Assembly: GCF_946886695.1 (NCBI RefSeq)
Contig: NZ_CAMPJD010000060.1
Span: forward strand, 1 to 20,025
From: an uncultured Pseudoxanthomonas sp.
GTDB taxonomy: Bacteria > Pseudomonadota > Gammaproteobacteria > Xanthomonadales > Xanthomonadaceae
Length of the DNA: 20,025 bases
Direction: 5' to 3'
Of the stretch, positions 1 to 6,633 are shown in pieces. Under the pieces are notes generated by a model. That model was not told where the DNA came from. It worked only from the letters and a program-made list of their open reading frames with translations, and did no database searches. Position numbers and translations under genes: made by a program. The first letter of the stretch is position 1, and each line of letters opens with the position of its first letter.

Positions 1-252
1 GCCGGTGTGCTCCCCATTGTCTGGGGCGTTGCGTGGCTGCGTGAGCCTACGCCGGGGCCGGCACTCCTGGTGGGACTGGTCACCGTCGCCGTTCCGTTCC
101 TGCTGATGCAGCCTGGCATGGGCGCCGGCGTCGCGGCGTCCAGGACGCCGCGTCCGGCCAATGCGCGCATGCACAGCGTGTTGAACCACCTGATGTTCGG
201 CGCAGGGCTCTATCTGTCGGCCCTGCTCGTACGTCCGCTTTTTTTCTTCTGA
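1..252 (+). CDS. DUF2938 family membrane protein, 3' end only
   Basis: The reading frame is open from the first base (Ala-Gly-Val-Leu...) and stops at TGA 250-252, so only about the last 83 residues are present and the true start lies left of the window. The piece has two hydrophobic helices, one around ALLVGLVTVAVPFLLMQP and one around FGAGLYLSALLVRP. Between them is the stretch PGMGAGVAASRTPRP followed by a conserved-looking H-L-M-F-G segment. From memory this matches the C-terminal half of DUF2938 proteins, small inner-membrane proteins of unknown function. It is followed 26 bp later by the DUF2798 gene, probably as one transcription unit. The family call is from recognition, not a search. 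Confidence 0.75.
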   Translation, partial: AGVLPIVWGVAWLREPTPGPALLVGLVTVAVPFLLMQPGMGAGVAASRTPRPANARMHSVLNHLMFGAGLYLSALLVRPLFFF

Positions 253-278
253 TCCCATCTTTCCAACAGGAGTCTTGC

Positions 279-503
279 ATGCGTATTCCCACCCGTTTCG
301 CGCCGTTGCTGTTCGGTGCGCTGCTCTCCGCCATCATGGTGTCGTTGGTGTCCGCGTTCGTGCTGCTGGTCAACCAGGGACTGCATGCGGACTTCCTGGC
401 AACCTGGGCGCGCAGCTGCGCCACGACGTGGCCGGTGGCCTTCGTCGCCGTCACCCTGCTGGCGCCGTGGGTGCGTCGGATCGTCGCGAGGCTGACGGCC
501 TGA
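279..503 (+). CDS. DUF2798 family small membrane protein
   Basis: This is a 74-residue protein starting at ATG 279 behind an AGGAG at 268-272, a good ribosome site. Two hydrophobic helices cover roughly residues 8-33 and 50-64. The motif W-P-V-A-F near residue 51, followed by L-L-A-P-W-V-R-R, is typical of DUF2798, whose function is unknown. It lies 26 bp after the DUF2938 gene, and both products are small inner-membrane proteins, so co-transcription is likely. The stop codon sits inside an inverted repeat shared with the convergent gene (497-534). An overlapping frame starting at 275 looks like a shadow, being rich in Arg and Pro with no hydrophobic pattern. Confidence 0.82.
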   Translation: MRIPTRFAPLLFGALLSAIMVSLVSAFVLLVNQGLHADFLATWARSCATTWPVAFVAVTLLAPWVRRIVARLTA

Positions 504-534
504 TTCTTCAGCGCGTGAAGGCCGCCATCAGGCC
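497..534. terminator. nested hairpin at a convergent gene junction (possible bidirectional terminator)
   Basis: An outer inverted repeat GGCCTGAT (497-504) / ATCAGGCC (527-534) encloses an inner hairpin CTTCA (506-510), loop GCGCG, TGAAG (516-520). The stop codons of both convergent genes (501-503 on +, 528-530 on -) lie in the outer arms. There is no T-tract on either side, so intrinsic termination is uncertain. Confidence 0.35.
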
Positions 535-950
535 GCGCGCTGTCCCCGTGCCGCCAACCGATGCCCCAGCCACGCCATCGGCAGGTAGGCGAACACCAAG
601 TCCACCACGGTGAACCAGGGCGGTGAGGGCAGCATGGCGACGGCCGCGATGCCGCCCATCAGGAAGCAGGCGCCGACCACCCACGCCGGGCCGCGCGTGC
701 GCCCGGGTGTCGCCAGCGTGGCGACGAAGGCCCCCACCAGCGTGCCGACCGCATGGGCCAGGAAGGGGAACAGGAAATGCTTCGGATCGAACAGCGGCAT
801 CGCCGCCTTCAGGCCTTCCGTGGTGGTGGTATCGACACCTGCCGGCAGCGGGATGACATGCCCGCTGAGCATGACCAGACCCATGTTGGCGACGCTGCCG
901 ACGAACAGCCCGGCGATGACGGCCAGGATCAAACGGATCACACGCTTCAT
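528..950 (-). CDS. conserved membrane protein of unknown function, 140 aa
   Basis: The start is ATG at 950-948, because GGAGG (956-960 on the complementary strand) sits 5 nt upstream; an open frame running back to 1088 has no such site and is not hydrophobic. The protein opens with MKRVIRLILAVIAGLF and shows about four hydrophobic segments (roughly residues 4-28, 63-80, 88-106 and 113-130), joined by a loop after residue 35 containing PLPAGVDTTT. This looks like a small four-helix inner-membrane protein. I do not recognise a named family. Its gene ends convergently against the DUF2798 gene and lies 142 bp downstream of the DUF6973-like gene on the same strand. Confidence 0.75.
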   Translation of the reverse strand: MKRVIRLILAVIAGLFVGSVANMGLVMLSGHVIPLPAGVDTTTTEGLKAAMPLFDPKHFLFPFLAHAVGTLVGAFVATLATPGRTRGPAWVVGACFLMGGIAAVAMLPSPPWFTVVDLVFAYLPMAWLGHRLAARGQRAA

Positions 951-1092
951 GACAACCTCCGGCAAGGATGCGAGGGATTGCCGGTCGGCGTGGGGCCGGC
1001 CGTGACTGGGGGCGACTATAGCCGAGCCCGCCCCAGTCGAGAGACATGCTGTCGGACATAGGGGTTGATGCCACCCGGGACGCGCCACAGGG

Positions 1093-1560
1093 TCACCACG
1101 CGAACCCTTCCTTCCACTCGCTTTGCGGCAGCCACGTCGTCTGGTCCGTCGATGCAGCGTCGATGCTGCCTGACGCCACGCTGCGCGCCACCATCGGTTC
1201 GATGTCCGAGAACCGCATCGCGCGCGCGCCGATCCCCGCGCCGATCAGGTTGTTGTGGATGTCCATGGCGTTGGAGCGCCTGCCGCGCCGTTCCATCACG
1301 CCGTTGACCAGGCCGACAGCGCGCGCATCGAGCGTGTAGGCCACCACCGCGCTGGCGAGCGTGTGCCGGTACGCGTCCAGCGGCCCATGCCGACCACCCG
1401 GGAGCGGGCTTTGCAGGACGTGGGACCAGGTATAGGTCAGGACGAAGGCGGGGTAGGCTGCCATGAGCAGTACGAGCAGTACGAGCCCGGTCAGCCACCG
1501 ACGTTTTCGTTTCAACGGTGGCATCGGCATTACGGAAGGCGTCGCAGCATCAGATGTCAT
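1093..1560 (-). CDS. membrane-anchored protein with a DUF6973-like domain
   Basis: The chosen start is ATG 1560-1558 (155 aa); a TTG at 1569-1567 would add three residues and cannot be excluded. A basic N-terminus (LKRKRRW) is followed by one strong hydrophobic helix (about residues 23-42), suggesting a type II anchor with the rest in the periplasm. The soluble part carries D-A-Y-R-H-T followed about 40 residues later by M-D-I-H-N-N-L-I-G. From memory this pairing of a histidine motif with an HNN-G motif is the signature of DUF6973, sometimes described as phospholipase A2-like. The start overlaps the end of the YbjQ gene by 11 nt, so the two are probably translationally coupled. The enzymatic role is unproven. 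Confidence 0.68.
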   Translation of the reverse strand: MTSDAATPSVMPMPPLKRKRRWLTGLVLLVLLMAAYPAFVLTYTWSHVLQSPLPGGRHGPLDAYRHTLASAVVAYTLDARAVGLVNGVMERRGRRSNAMDIHNNLIGAGIGARAMRFSDIEPMVARSVASGSIDAASTDQTTWLPQSEWKEGFAW

Positions 1561-1933
1561 GCGGCTCAACCACCACCGCCGTGCCGTAGCACAGCACTTC
1601 AGTAAGGCCGGCCATCACGTCGGTGGCATCGTAGCGGACGGCGATGATCGCGTTGGCGCCCAACTGACGCGCGTGCTGCAGCATGTCGCGGTAGGTCTCG
1701 TCGCGCGCTTGCTCGCACAGTTCGGTATAGATGGTGATGTTGCCGCCGAACAGCGACTGCAGCCCGCCCAGGAAATTCCCGACGATCGAGCGCGACCGTA
1801 CCGTGATGCCGCGCACCAGGCCCAGGTTGCGGCGGATGCGGTAGCCCGGCAGTTCCAGTGCCGTGGTCACCATCACGTCATTCAGGGGCGAAGCCGCCGG
1901 GCGCGTTGCCGGTGAGTTGTATGGGTCAGCCAT
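1550..1933 (-). CDS. YbjQ/UPF0145 family protein
   Basis: This is a 127-residue soluble protein from ATG 1933-1931. It contains the hallmark order of the YbjQ (UPF0145) family: T-A-L-E-L-P-G-Y near residue 24, G-L-V-R-G-I-T-V-R-S near 38, a glycine-rich F-L-G-G-L-Q-S-L-F-G-G segment, A-R-Q-L-G-A-N-A-I-I-A-V-R-Y-D near 88, and a C-terminal Y-G-T-A-V. Members form pentamer-like beta assemblies; their function is not settled, although they are sometimes annotated as heavy-metal-binding. About 20 extra N-terminal residues rich in Pro and Ser precede the domain, and the upstream ribosome site is weak, so a start further in (M21) is possible. The end overlaps the DUF6973-like gene. Confidence 0.85.
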   Translation of the reverse strand: MADPYNSPATRPAASPLNDVMVTTALELPGYRIRRNLGLVRGITVRSRSIVGNFLGGLQSLFGGNITIYTELCEQARDETYRDMLQHARQLGANAIIAVRYDATDVMAGLTEVLCYGTAVVVEPHDI

Positions 1934-1953
1934 GCAGTCTGCCTGTGGTGGTG

Positions 1954-2032
1954 TCGGATGCCGGATGGCGTAGGCCGGGGTAAGAGGATCGAGGTTCCAC
2001 GTCTCTCATGTCCAGTTCCTTCCGGCATCCGA
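1954..2032. repeat. 12-bp inverted repeat between the Gfa-like and YbjQ genes
   Basis: TCGGATGCCGGA at 1954-1965 is the exact reverse complement of TCCGGCATCCGA at 2021-2032, with 55 bp between. It lies in the 203-bp gap downstream of the Gfa-like gene and upstream of ybjQ. There is no T-tract. It could be a REP-like element or an mRNA stem-loop. Confidence 0.5.
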
Positions 2033-2136
2033 TCCCCATCGGCCTATCAAATGATGCATGCGTATTGGTCTGCCACGGATGTCGGACACCTCGATCACGT
2101 TATGGACTGCATTCTGACGGTGATGCTGAAACAGCG

Positions 2137-2514
2137 TCAGGGTGAAACCAGCGATTGCGTGGCACCATTGCTGGCGCCTATCTCGCCGATGGTCGCGAGA
2201 TCAATCCCCTCGATGCACGCAAGGTTGTAGCCGTATTCCGTCGGGACGCTGCGGCGTTGGTGATGCGTGTAGATGCCGCAGACGCTGCAGAAATAATGCC
2301 TGGCGATCTTCGTGTTCCACTGGTACACGCTGAGCTTGTCCTCACCGCGCGTGACGCGCAACCGGTCCACGGTGACGCCCGCCATGATGGCGCCCCGGCG
2401 ACTGCACATGGAGCAGTTGCAACGGCGTATGTTCTCGTGGCCGTTGACCAGGTCCACCTCGAACTCGACCGCCTTGCAATGGCAGGTTCCCTTGACGGTC
2501 TGCTGAGTGATCAC
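2137..2514 (-). CDS. GFA/CENP-V family zinc protein
   Basis: This is a 125-residue protein starting at GTG 2514-2512, preceded by a weak AGAGAG ribosome site. It has the seven-cysteine zinc pattern of the Gfa (glutathione-dependent formaldehyde-activating enzyme)/CENP-V family: C11-x-C13, C32-x-C34-x-x-C37 within R-R-C-N-C-S-M-C, and C76-x-x-C79 within Y-F-C-S-V-C-G-I. The length is usual for the short single-domain members. Most members are not proven formaldehyde-handling enzymes, and no formaldehyde dehydrogenase gene lies nearby, so only the fold and zinc binding are supported. It lies 97 bp downstream of the aldo/keto reductase gene, and the gap holds two adjacent palindromes (2541-2566), so it may have its own promoter. 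Confidence 0.85.
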   Translation of the reverse strand: MITQQTVKGTCHCKAVEFEVDLVNGHENIRRCNCSMCSRRGAIMAGVTVDRLRVTRGEDKLSVYQWNTKIARHYFCSVCGIYTHHQRRSVPTEYGYNLACIEGIDLATIGEIGASNGATQSLVSP

Positions 2515-2540
2515 CGCTGCGCTCTCTTTGTCGGCTGGCC

Positions 2541-2566
2541 GGCGGATCCGCCGTGATGCGGCATCA
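2541..2566. promoter_or_regulatory. two adjacent palindromes upstream of the Gfa-like gene
   Basis: GGCGGATCCGCC (2541-2552) is a perfect 12-bp palindrome, and one base later TGATGC-G-GCATCA (2554-2566) is a perfect 6+6 dyad. They lie 27-52 bp upstream of the GTG start of the Gfa-like gene. They could be operator sites or an mRNA hairpin. The role is inference. Confidence 0.35.
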
Positions 2567-2611
2567 TAAGCACGGACTGCCGCGGGTAGACAGGTGGGAC
2601 CAGGGACTGCC

Positions 2612-3580
2612 TCAGGGCACGCGTTCGCCGCGCGCTGCGGTGAACAATGCGTACCAGTCTTCCCGGCTCAGCTCGATGCCGTCGGCCGCGCAGCACGTTG
2701 CCAGGCGAACCGGGTCGGTGGTGCCGACGATGGGTTGGATGCCAGCGGGGTGGCGCAGCAGCCAGGCGAGCTGGATCGCTTCCGGTGTGACGCCTTTCTC
2801 TTCCGCCAGGTGGCAAAGCAGCTGGGACGTCTGGCGGACCACCGGATCGGCGAACTCCGAGGCCGTTGCGAACTTGCCGCCGGCCAGCGGTGACCACGCC
2901 TGCACGCGGACATCGTGCAGGCGACAGTAATCGAGCGTGCCTGCCGCTGCCGCGTAGGCATGGCCGGTGGTGTTGGTGACCACGCCGTCGTCGATCAGGT
3001 GATGGTGCAGCAGGCTGACCTCCACCTGGTTGGCAACCAGCGGTTGCCGCACATGCCTGCGCAGCAACGCGATCTGTCCGGCCGTGTGGTTGCTCACGCC
3101 GAAATAGCGCACCTTGCCGGCGGCATGCAGGTCGTCGAACGCGCGTGCGACCTCTTCCGGCTCCACCAGTACATCCGGGCGGTGCAGCAACAGGACATCC
3201 AGGTGCTCCACGCCCAGTCGCGTGAGGCTGCCATGCACGGATGCGACGATGTGCGCATGACTGAAGTCGTAGCGTCCCGGCGCGCCCGCCGGCTCGTCGG
3301 CGAAGCGGATGCCGCACTTCGACTGCAGCACCATGCGCTGGCGCAGGCCGGGTGAGGCACGCAGTACGTCGCCGAACACCTGTTCGGACTTGCCGCGGGC
3401 GTAAATGTCGGCATGGTCGAACAGGGTGATGCCATGGGCCAGCGCGGTTTCGACCAGGCGCTGTGCCAGGCGGCGTTCGTCGGGGGTCACCGGCGTGCTG
3501 TCCCATGCGCGGCTCAGCTGCATGCAGCCATAGGCGATGCGGGATACCGGCAGGTCCTTGGCGAGGAGAACGGTCTTCAT
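2612..3580 (-). CDS. aldo/keto reductase
   Basis: This is a 322-residue NAD(P)H-dependent oxidoreductase with a TIM-barrel fold. The catalytic tetrad is visible as D55 and Y60 (in F-D-H-A-D-I-Y), K88 (in L-Q-S-K-C-G) and H133 (in L-L-L-H-R-P-D). The usual AKR segments follow: G-K-V-R-Y-F-G-V-S-N-H near 163-173, N-Q-V-E-V-S-L near 184, W-S-P-L-A-G-G-K near 229-236 and I-V-G-T-T-D-P near 284, the last two forming the cofactor site. Overall it resembles the YdhF-like branch of proteobacterial reductases. The substrate cannot be told. ATG 3580 is the natural start. It lies 51 bp after the GAF-EAL gene on the same strand. Confidence 0.93.
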   Translation of the reverse strand: MKTVLLAKDLPVSRIAYGCMQLSRAWDSTPVTPDERRLAQRLVETALAHGITLFDHADIYARGKSEQVFGDVLRASPGLRQRMVLQSKCGIRFADEPAGAPGRYDFSHAHIVASVHGSLTRLGVEHLDVLLLHRPDVLVEPEEVARAFDDLHAAGKVRYFGVSNHTAGQIALLRRHVRQPLVANQVEVSLLHHHLIDDGVVTNTTGHAYAAAAGTLDYCRLHDVRVQAWSPLAGGKFATASEFADPVVRQTSQLLCHLAEEKGVTPEAIQLAWLLRHPAGIQPIVGTTDPVRLATCCAADGIELSREDWYALFTAARGERVP

Positions 3581-3631
3581 CGTGTGCGTGCGAAGGGGGG
3601 AGGCGGCATCATGCCAGAGCGTCGTCGCGCT

Positions 3632-4888
3632 TCAGTTGCGCTGGCGCTCGACCATGAGTGTCTGCGCCAGCGCCTCGACCTCCAGTGGTCGCGCCAGGTA
3701 ATAGCCCTGCACGTCATCCACGCCGAGCGCCTGCAGTGCGGCCAGTTCCGACGCGGTCTCCACGCCTTCGGCGACCACGCGGGACTGGGTCTGGCGGGCG
3801 AACTCGATCAGTGCCGCAGCCAGCGCACGCCGTGGTGAATCGGTGTCGATGTCGCGGGTGAGACTGAGGTCGAGCTTGATGATGTCCGGATGGATGGCCA
3901 GCACGTGCCGCATGCTGGCGTAGCCGGCGCCAGCATCGTCCACCGCCACGCGCACGCCGGCCTCGCGGAGCGGCACCAGGCGCTCGTTGAGCAGCTTGTA
4001 GTCTTCGACCAGCGAATGCTCGGTGATTTCCAGTACCACGCGATGCGGGTCCAGGTCGTCGATGTAGCCGTCGATGCCACCACTGATGATCGTCTGCGGC
4101 GAAACGTTCAGCGCCACGTAGAAGTCGCCATGGATATGGCGGAGGCCATCCAGTGCCGACAGGATGGCGTTGAGTTCCAGGCGCACGCCCAGGCCGATCT
4201 CGCCGGCTTCGGCGAACCACACGTCCGGCGGGCGGCGCGGTTCCAGGTCGAAGCGCGACAGGCACTCCACGCCGATGATTCGGCGCGTGCTGCTGCGGTA
4301 GATGGGCTGGTACACCATGTGCGGCTGGCCCAGTTCCAGCACCGAGGTGATGCGGTCCACCTTCTCCTCGTGTTCCTGCACGGCGTGCAGGTCGCCGTCG
4401 ATCTGGTAGGCCAGCAGGTCGGCGAAGGCGCGCATCATGTGCAGGTCGCGTTGGCCCAGCGAGAGGTTGGGCGACAGGCTGAAGCAGCAGAAGGTGCCGT
4501 AGATGCGTCCGTCGCGCAGCTGGATGGGAACGCTGATGTGTGCGCCGATCGGGAGGTCGCGCGTTTCGGGCACGCGCTCCAGCAAGGGAATGGCGGCGGT
4601 GTCGGGAATCAGCTGCGGGATGCTGCCTTCGACCACCCGCATGCAGTAGCCCTCGTCGAGCGGGCTGGAATCGCCGGGCAGGATGGGCGCGCGATCAAGC
4701 CGGGTGGCGACATGACGGAACACGCGGTGGCTGCCGTGGAACTCGCTCACGAAGGCCACGTCCATGTCGAGATGGCGGCGCACGGCATCCAGCAGGCGGT
4801 CCACGTTGCGGCTGATGGACACGGCCCCCGGGCCGCCTTCCAGCCAGGCGTCGGACAAGGGCGCCTCGGGATTGCTTCGATCGATCAC
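3632..4888 (-). CDS. GAF-EAL cyclic-di-GMP phosphodiesterase
   Basis: The start is GTG 4888-4886, because AGGAGG (4894-4899 on the complement) lies 5 nt upstream; the open frame to 5005 has no better site. The 418-residue product has a GAF domain (about 20-165) and an EAL domain (about 185-415), no membrane helix and no GGDEF. Catalytic and metal residues appear intact: E208-C-L-S-R212 (EAL read as ECL), N261, E287-I-T-E290, D317-D318, K338-L-D, E374 in A-E-G-V-E-T, and Q394 in Q-G-Y-Y-L-A-R-P. It should hydrolyse c-di-GMP to pGpG under control of a cytosolic GAF ligand, which is unknown. It follows ppx by 144 bp; a TACACT hexamer (4993-4998, minus strand) may be its -10. Confidence 0.93.
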   Translation of the reverse strand: MIDRSNPEAPLSDAWLEGGPGAVSISRNVDRLLDAVRRHLDMDVAFVSEFHGSHRVFRHVATRLDRAPILPGDSSPLDEGYCMRVVEGSIPQLIPDTAAIPLLERVPETRDLPIGAHISVPIQLRDGRIYGTFCCFSLSPNLSLGQRDLHMMRAFADLLAYQIDGDLHAVQEHEEKVDRITSVLELGQPHMVYQPIYRSSTRRIIGVECLSRFDLEPRRPPDVWFAEAGEIGLGVRLELNAILSALDGLRHIHGDFYVALNVSPQTIISGGIDGYIDDLDPHRVVLEITEHSLVEDYKLLNERLVPLREAGVRVAVDDAGAGYASMRHVLAIHPDIIKLDLSLTRDIDTDSPRRALAAALIEFARQTQSRVVAEGVETASELAALQALGVDDVQGYYLARPLEVEALAQTLMVERQRN

Positions 4889-5032
4889 GGCTTCCTCCTG
4901 AATGCACGTACGCGACGAATCACGGCCGTCGGACGGGAAGGATGGCGTGGGAGAAAAGGGATGGGCCACGCCGCGAATCCGGGGCGGGTCCGAGTGTAAC
5001 CTCAAGTCACACTTCAGCGGTGCGTCGGCCGT

Positions 5033-6562
5033 TCACGCCACGAAGGGCTTGAACGCTACGCCCAGGCCCTGCATGTCTTCGGGTTCGCCGACCAGGTCCG
5101 AGCGCAGCAGCGGACGTGCGTCGATCCATTTCTTGCTGACCACCAGGTCCAGACGGTCGCCGTTCGCGGTCAGGTCCAGGCGCGGGATGGCTTCGGCATC
5201 GTGCGAGCGGTGCAACAGCACCGCCAACCGCAGCAGCGCGGCCTTGCGCTTGGCGCTCAGCAGCAGGCGGTCGGGCAGGGCATCGAAGGCCATTTTCGGC
5301 ACGCCACGCCGGTGGGTGCGCACCAGCGCGGACAACACCTGCTGCTCCTGGCGCGAGAAGCCTTCAATGTCGGAATGCTCCAGCAGGTAGGCCCCGTGCA
5401 CGTGGTACTGGCTGTGCGCGATGGCCAGGCCGATCTCGTGCAGGCGCGCGGCCCAGCCGAGCATCCGCGCGTCGTCGTCGTCCAGGCTCCAGCTCTGCTC
5501 CACTTGTTCGAACAGGCGCATCGCGGTGGCTTCCACGCGCGCGGCCTGGAATTCGTCGATGCCGTAGCGCTGCATCAGCGCCGCCGTGGAAAGGTCGCGC
5601 GGATCGTTGTCGCTGCCGCGACCCAGCATGTCGAACAGGATGCCTTCGCGCATGGCGGCCTTGCTGACCATCAGGCGCTGCAGTCCCAGCGCCTCGAAGG
5701 CCGCCTCCAGCACCAGCACGCCGCCGGCGATGATCGGCCGGCGGTCGCTGGACAGGCCGGGCAGGTCGATGTCTTCGATGCGGTCGGCCTGCAGCAGTTT
5801 GTCGCGCACCTGTGGCAGCGCTTCGGCGGTCACCGCGCCTTTGGTCAGCTTCATCGCCGCGCAGATGTCGCCAATGGCCTTGTTGGTACCGGATGAGCCG
5901 ATGGCTTCCTGCCAACCCAGGTTGCGGTACAGGCCGGCGAACTGCTGGAATTCGGCGCCGATCTCGGTGAGCGCTTCCTTCCAGCGCTTGCGCGACAGCT
6001 TGCCGCCGGGGAAGAAGCGCCGTGTGCTGGCGATGCAGCCCGCCTGCAGGCTTTCGCGTTCAAGCGTTTCGAAGCCACGGCCGATGATGAATTCCGTCGA
6101 GCCGCCGCCGATGTCGATCACCAGCCGGCGCTGGCTGGATTTCGGCGGCTGCGCGTGCGCGACGCCAAGGTAGATCAGGCGCGCTTCTTCGCGGCCCGAG
6201 ACAACTTCGATGGGTTTGCCGAGCGCAGCTTCCGCAGCGACCAGGAAATCCTGCGGGTCGCGCAGTTGCCGCACGGTGTTTGTGGCCAGCGCGCGCACGC
6301 GCGTGGCGGGGATGTCGCGGATGCGCTGGCCGAAGCGCGACAGGCAATCGAGGGCACGCTGGCGAGCAGCGGCGGACAGCCCGCCCTTGCCATCCAGGCC
6401 GTCGGCCATGCGCACGGTTTCGCGCAGCCGGTCCACCACGCGCAGCTGCCCCAGCAGTGAGCGCGCCACCACCATGTGGAAGCTGTTGGACCCCAGGTCA
6501 ATCGCGGCCAGCAGGTCCCCGTCCTGGAGCGGCGGGGAGGTGGAGGAGGTCAGGGGCGCCAT
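5033..6562 (-). CDS. ppx: exopolyphosphatase (Ppx/GppA family)
   Basis: This is a 509-residue enzyme that removes terminal phosphates from polyphosphate. The actin-like ATPase-fold N-terminus shows A-I-D-L-G-S-N-S-F-H-M near residues 20-30, the catalytic-glutamate region S-G-R-E-E-A-R-L-I-Y-L-G-V near 122-134 and the phosphate loop D150-I-G-G-G-S-T-E. The C-terminal HD-like part has A-A-R-L-H-E-I-G-L near 371-379 and H383/H387/H389. The length matches long Ppx proteins such as the roughly 513-aa E. coli enzyme. A GppA (pppGpp phosphatase) role is possible from the family alone, but the position 71 bp after ppk favours Ppx. ATG 6562-6560 is the start; no strong ribosome site is seen. Confidence 0.95.
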   Translation of the reverse strand: MAPLTSSTSPPLQDGDLLAAIDLGSNSFHMVVARSLLGQLRVVDRLRETVRMADGLDGKGGLSAAARQRALDCLSRFGQRIRDIPATRVRALATNTVRQLRDPQDFLVAAEAALGKPIEVVSGREEARLIYLGVAHAQPPKSSQRRLVIDIGGGSTEFIIGRGFETLERESLQAGCIASTRRFFPGGKLSRKRWKEALTEIGAEFQQFAGLYRNLGWQEAIGSSGTNKAIGDICAAMKLTKGAVTAEALPQVRDKLLQADRIEDIDLPGLSSDRRPIIAGGVLVLEAAFEALGLQRLMVSKAAMREGILFDMLGRGSDNDPRDLSTAALMQRYGIDEFQAARVEATAMRLFEQVEQSWSLDDDDARMLGWAARLHEIGLAIAHSQYHVHGAYLLEHSDIEGFSRQEQQVLSALVRTHRRGVPKMAFDALPDRLLLSAKRKAALLRLAVLLHRSHDAEAIPRLDLTANGDRLDLVVSKKWIDARPLLRSDLVGEPEDMQGLGVAFKPFVA

Positions 6563-6633
6563 GCGATCAGTTTAACGGGTGCAGGCATGCAATGTGTCGG
6601 CGTGATGGTGCGACGCAGGGTCGCGTTGTCGCA

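Noticed and set aside
1958..2230. 90-codon + strand open frame spanning the ybjQ-Gfa gap
   Set aside because: It begins inside an inverted repeat, runs antisense into the Gfa-like gene and has no ribosome site or recognisable motif.
2511..3506. 331-codon open frame on the - strand in a second frame over the aldo/keto reductase gene
   Set aside because: It overlaps a gene with an intact catalytic tetrad and is a Pro/Arg-rich shadow.
3890..4999. 369-codon open frame on the + strand, antisense to the GAF-EAL gene
   Set aside because: It mirrors a well-supported gene, has no domain, and the long open length is a GC-codon effect.
6610..6624. Small hairpin GCGAC-GCAGG-GTCGC between ppk and ppx
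   Set aside because: Only 5 bp, no T-tract, and nearby bases offer competing pairings; not enough to call a terminator or regulator.
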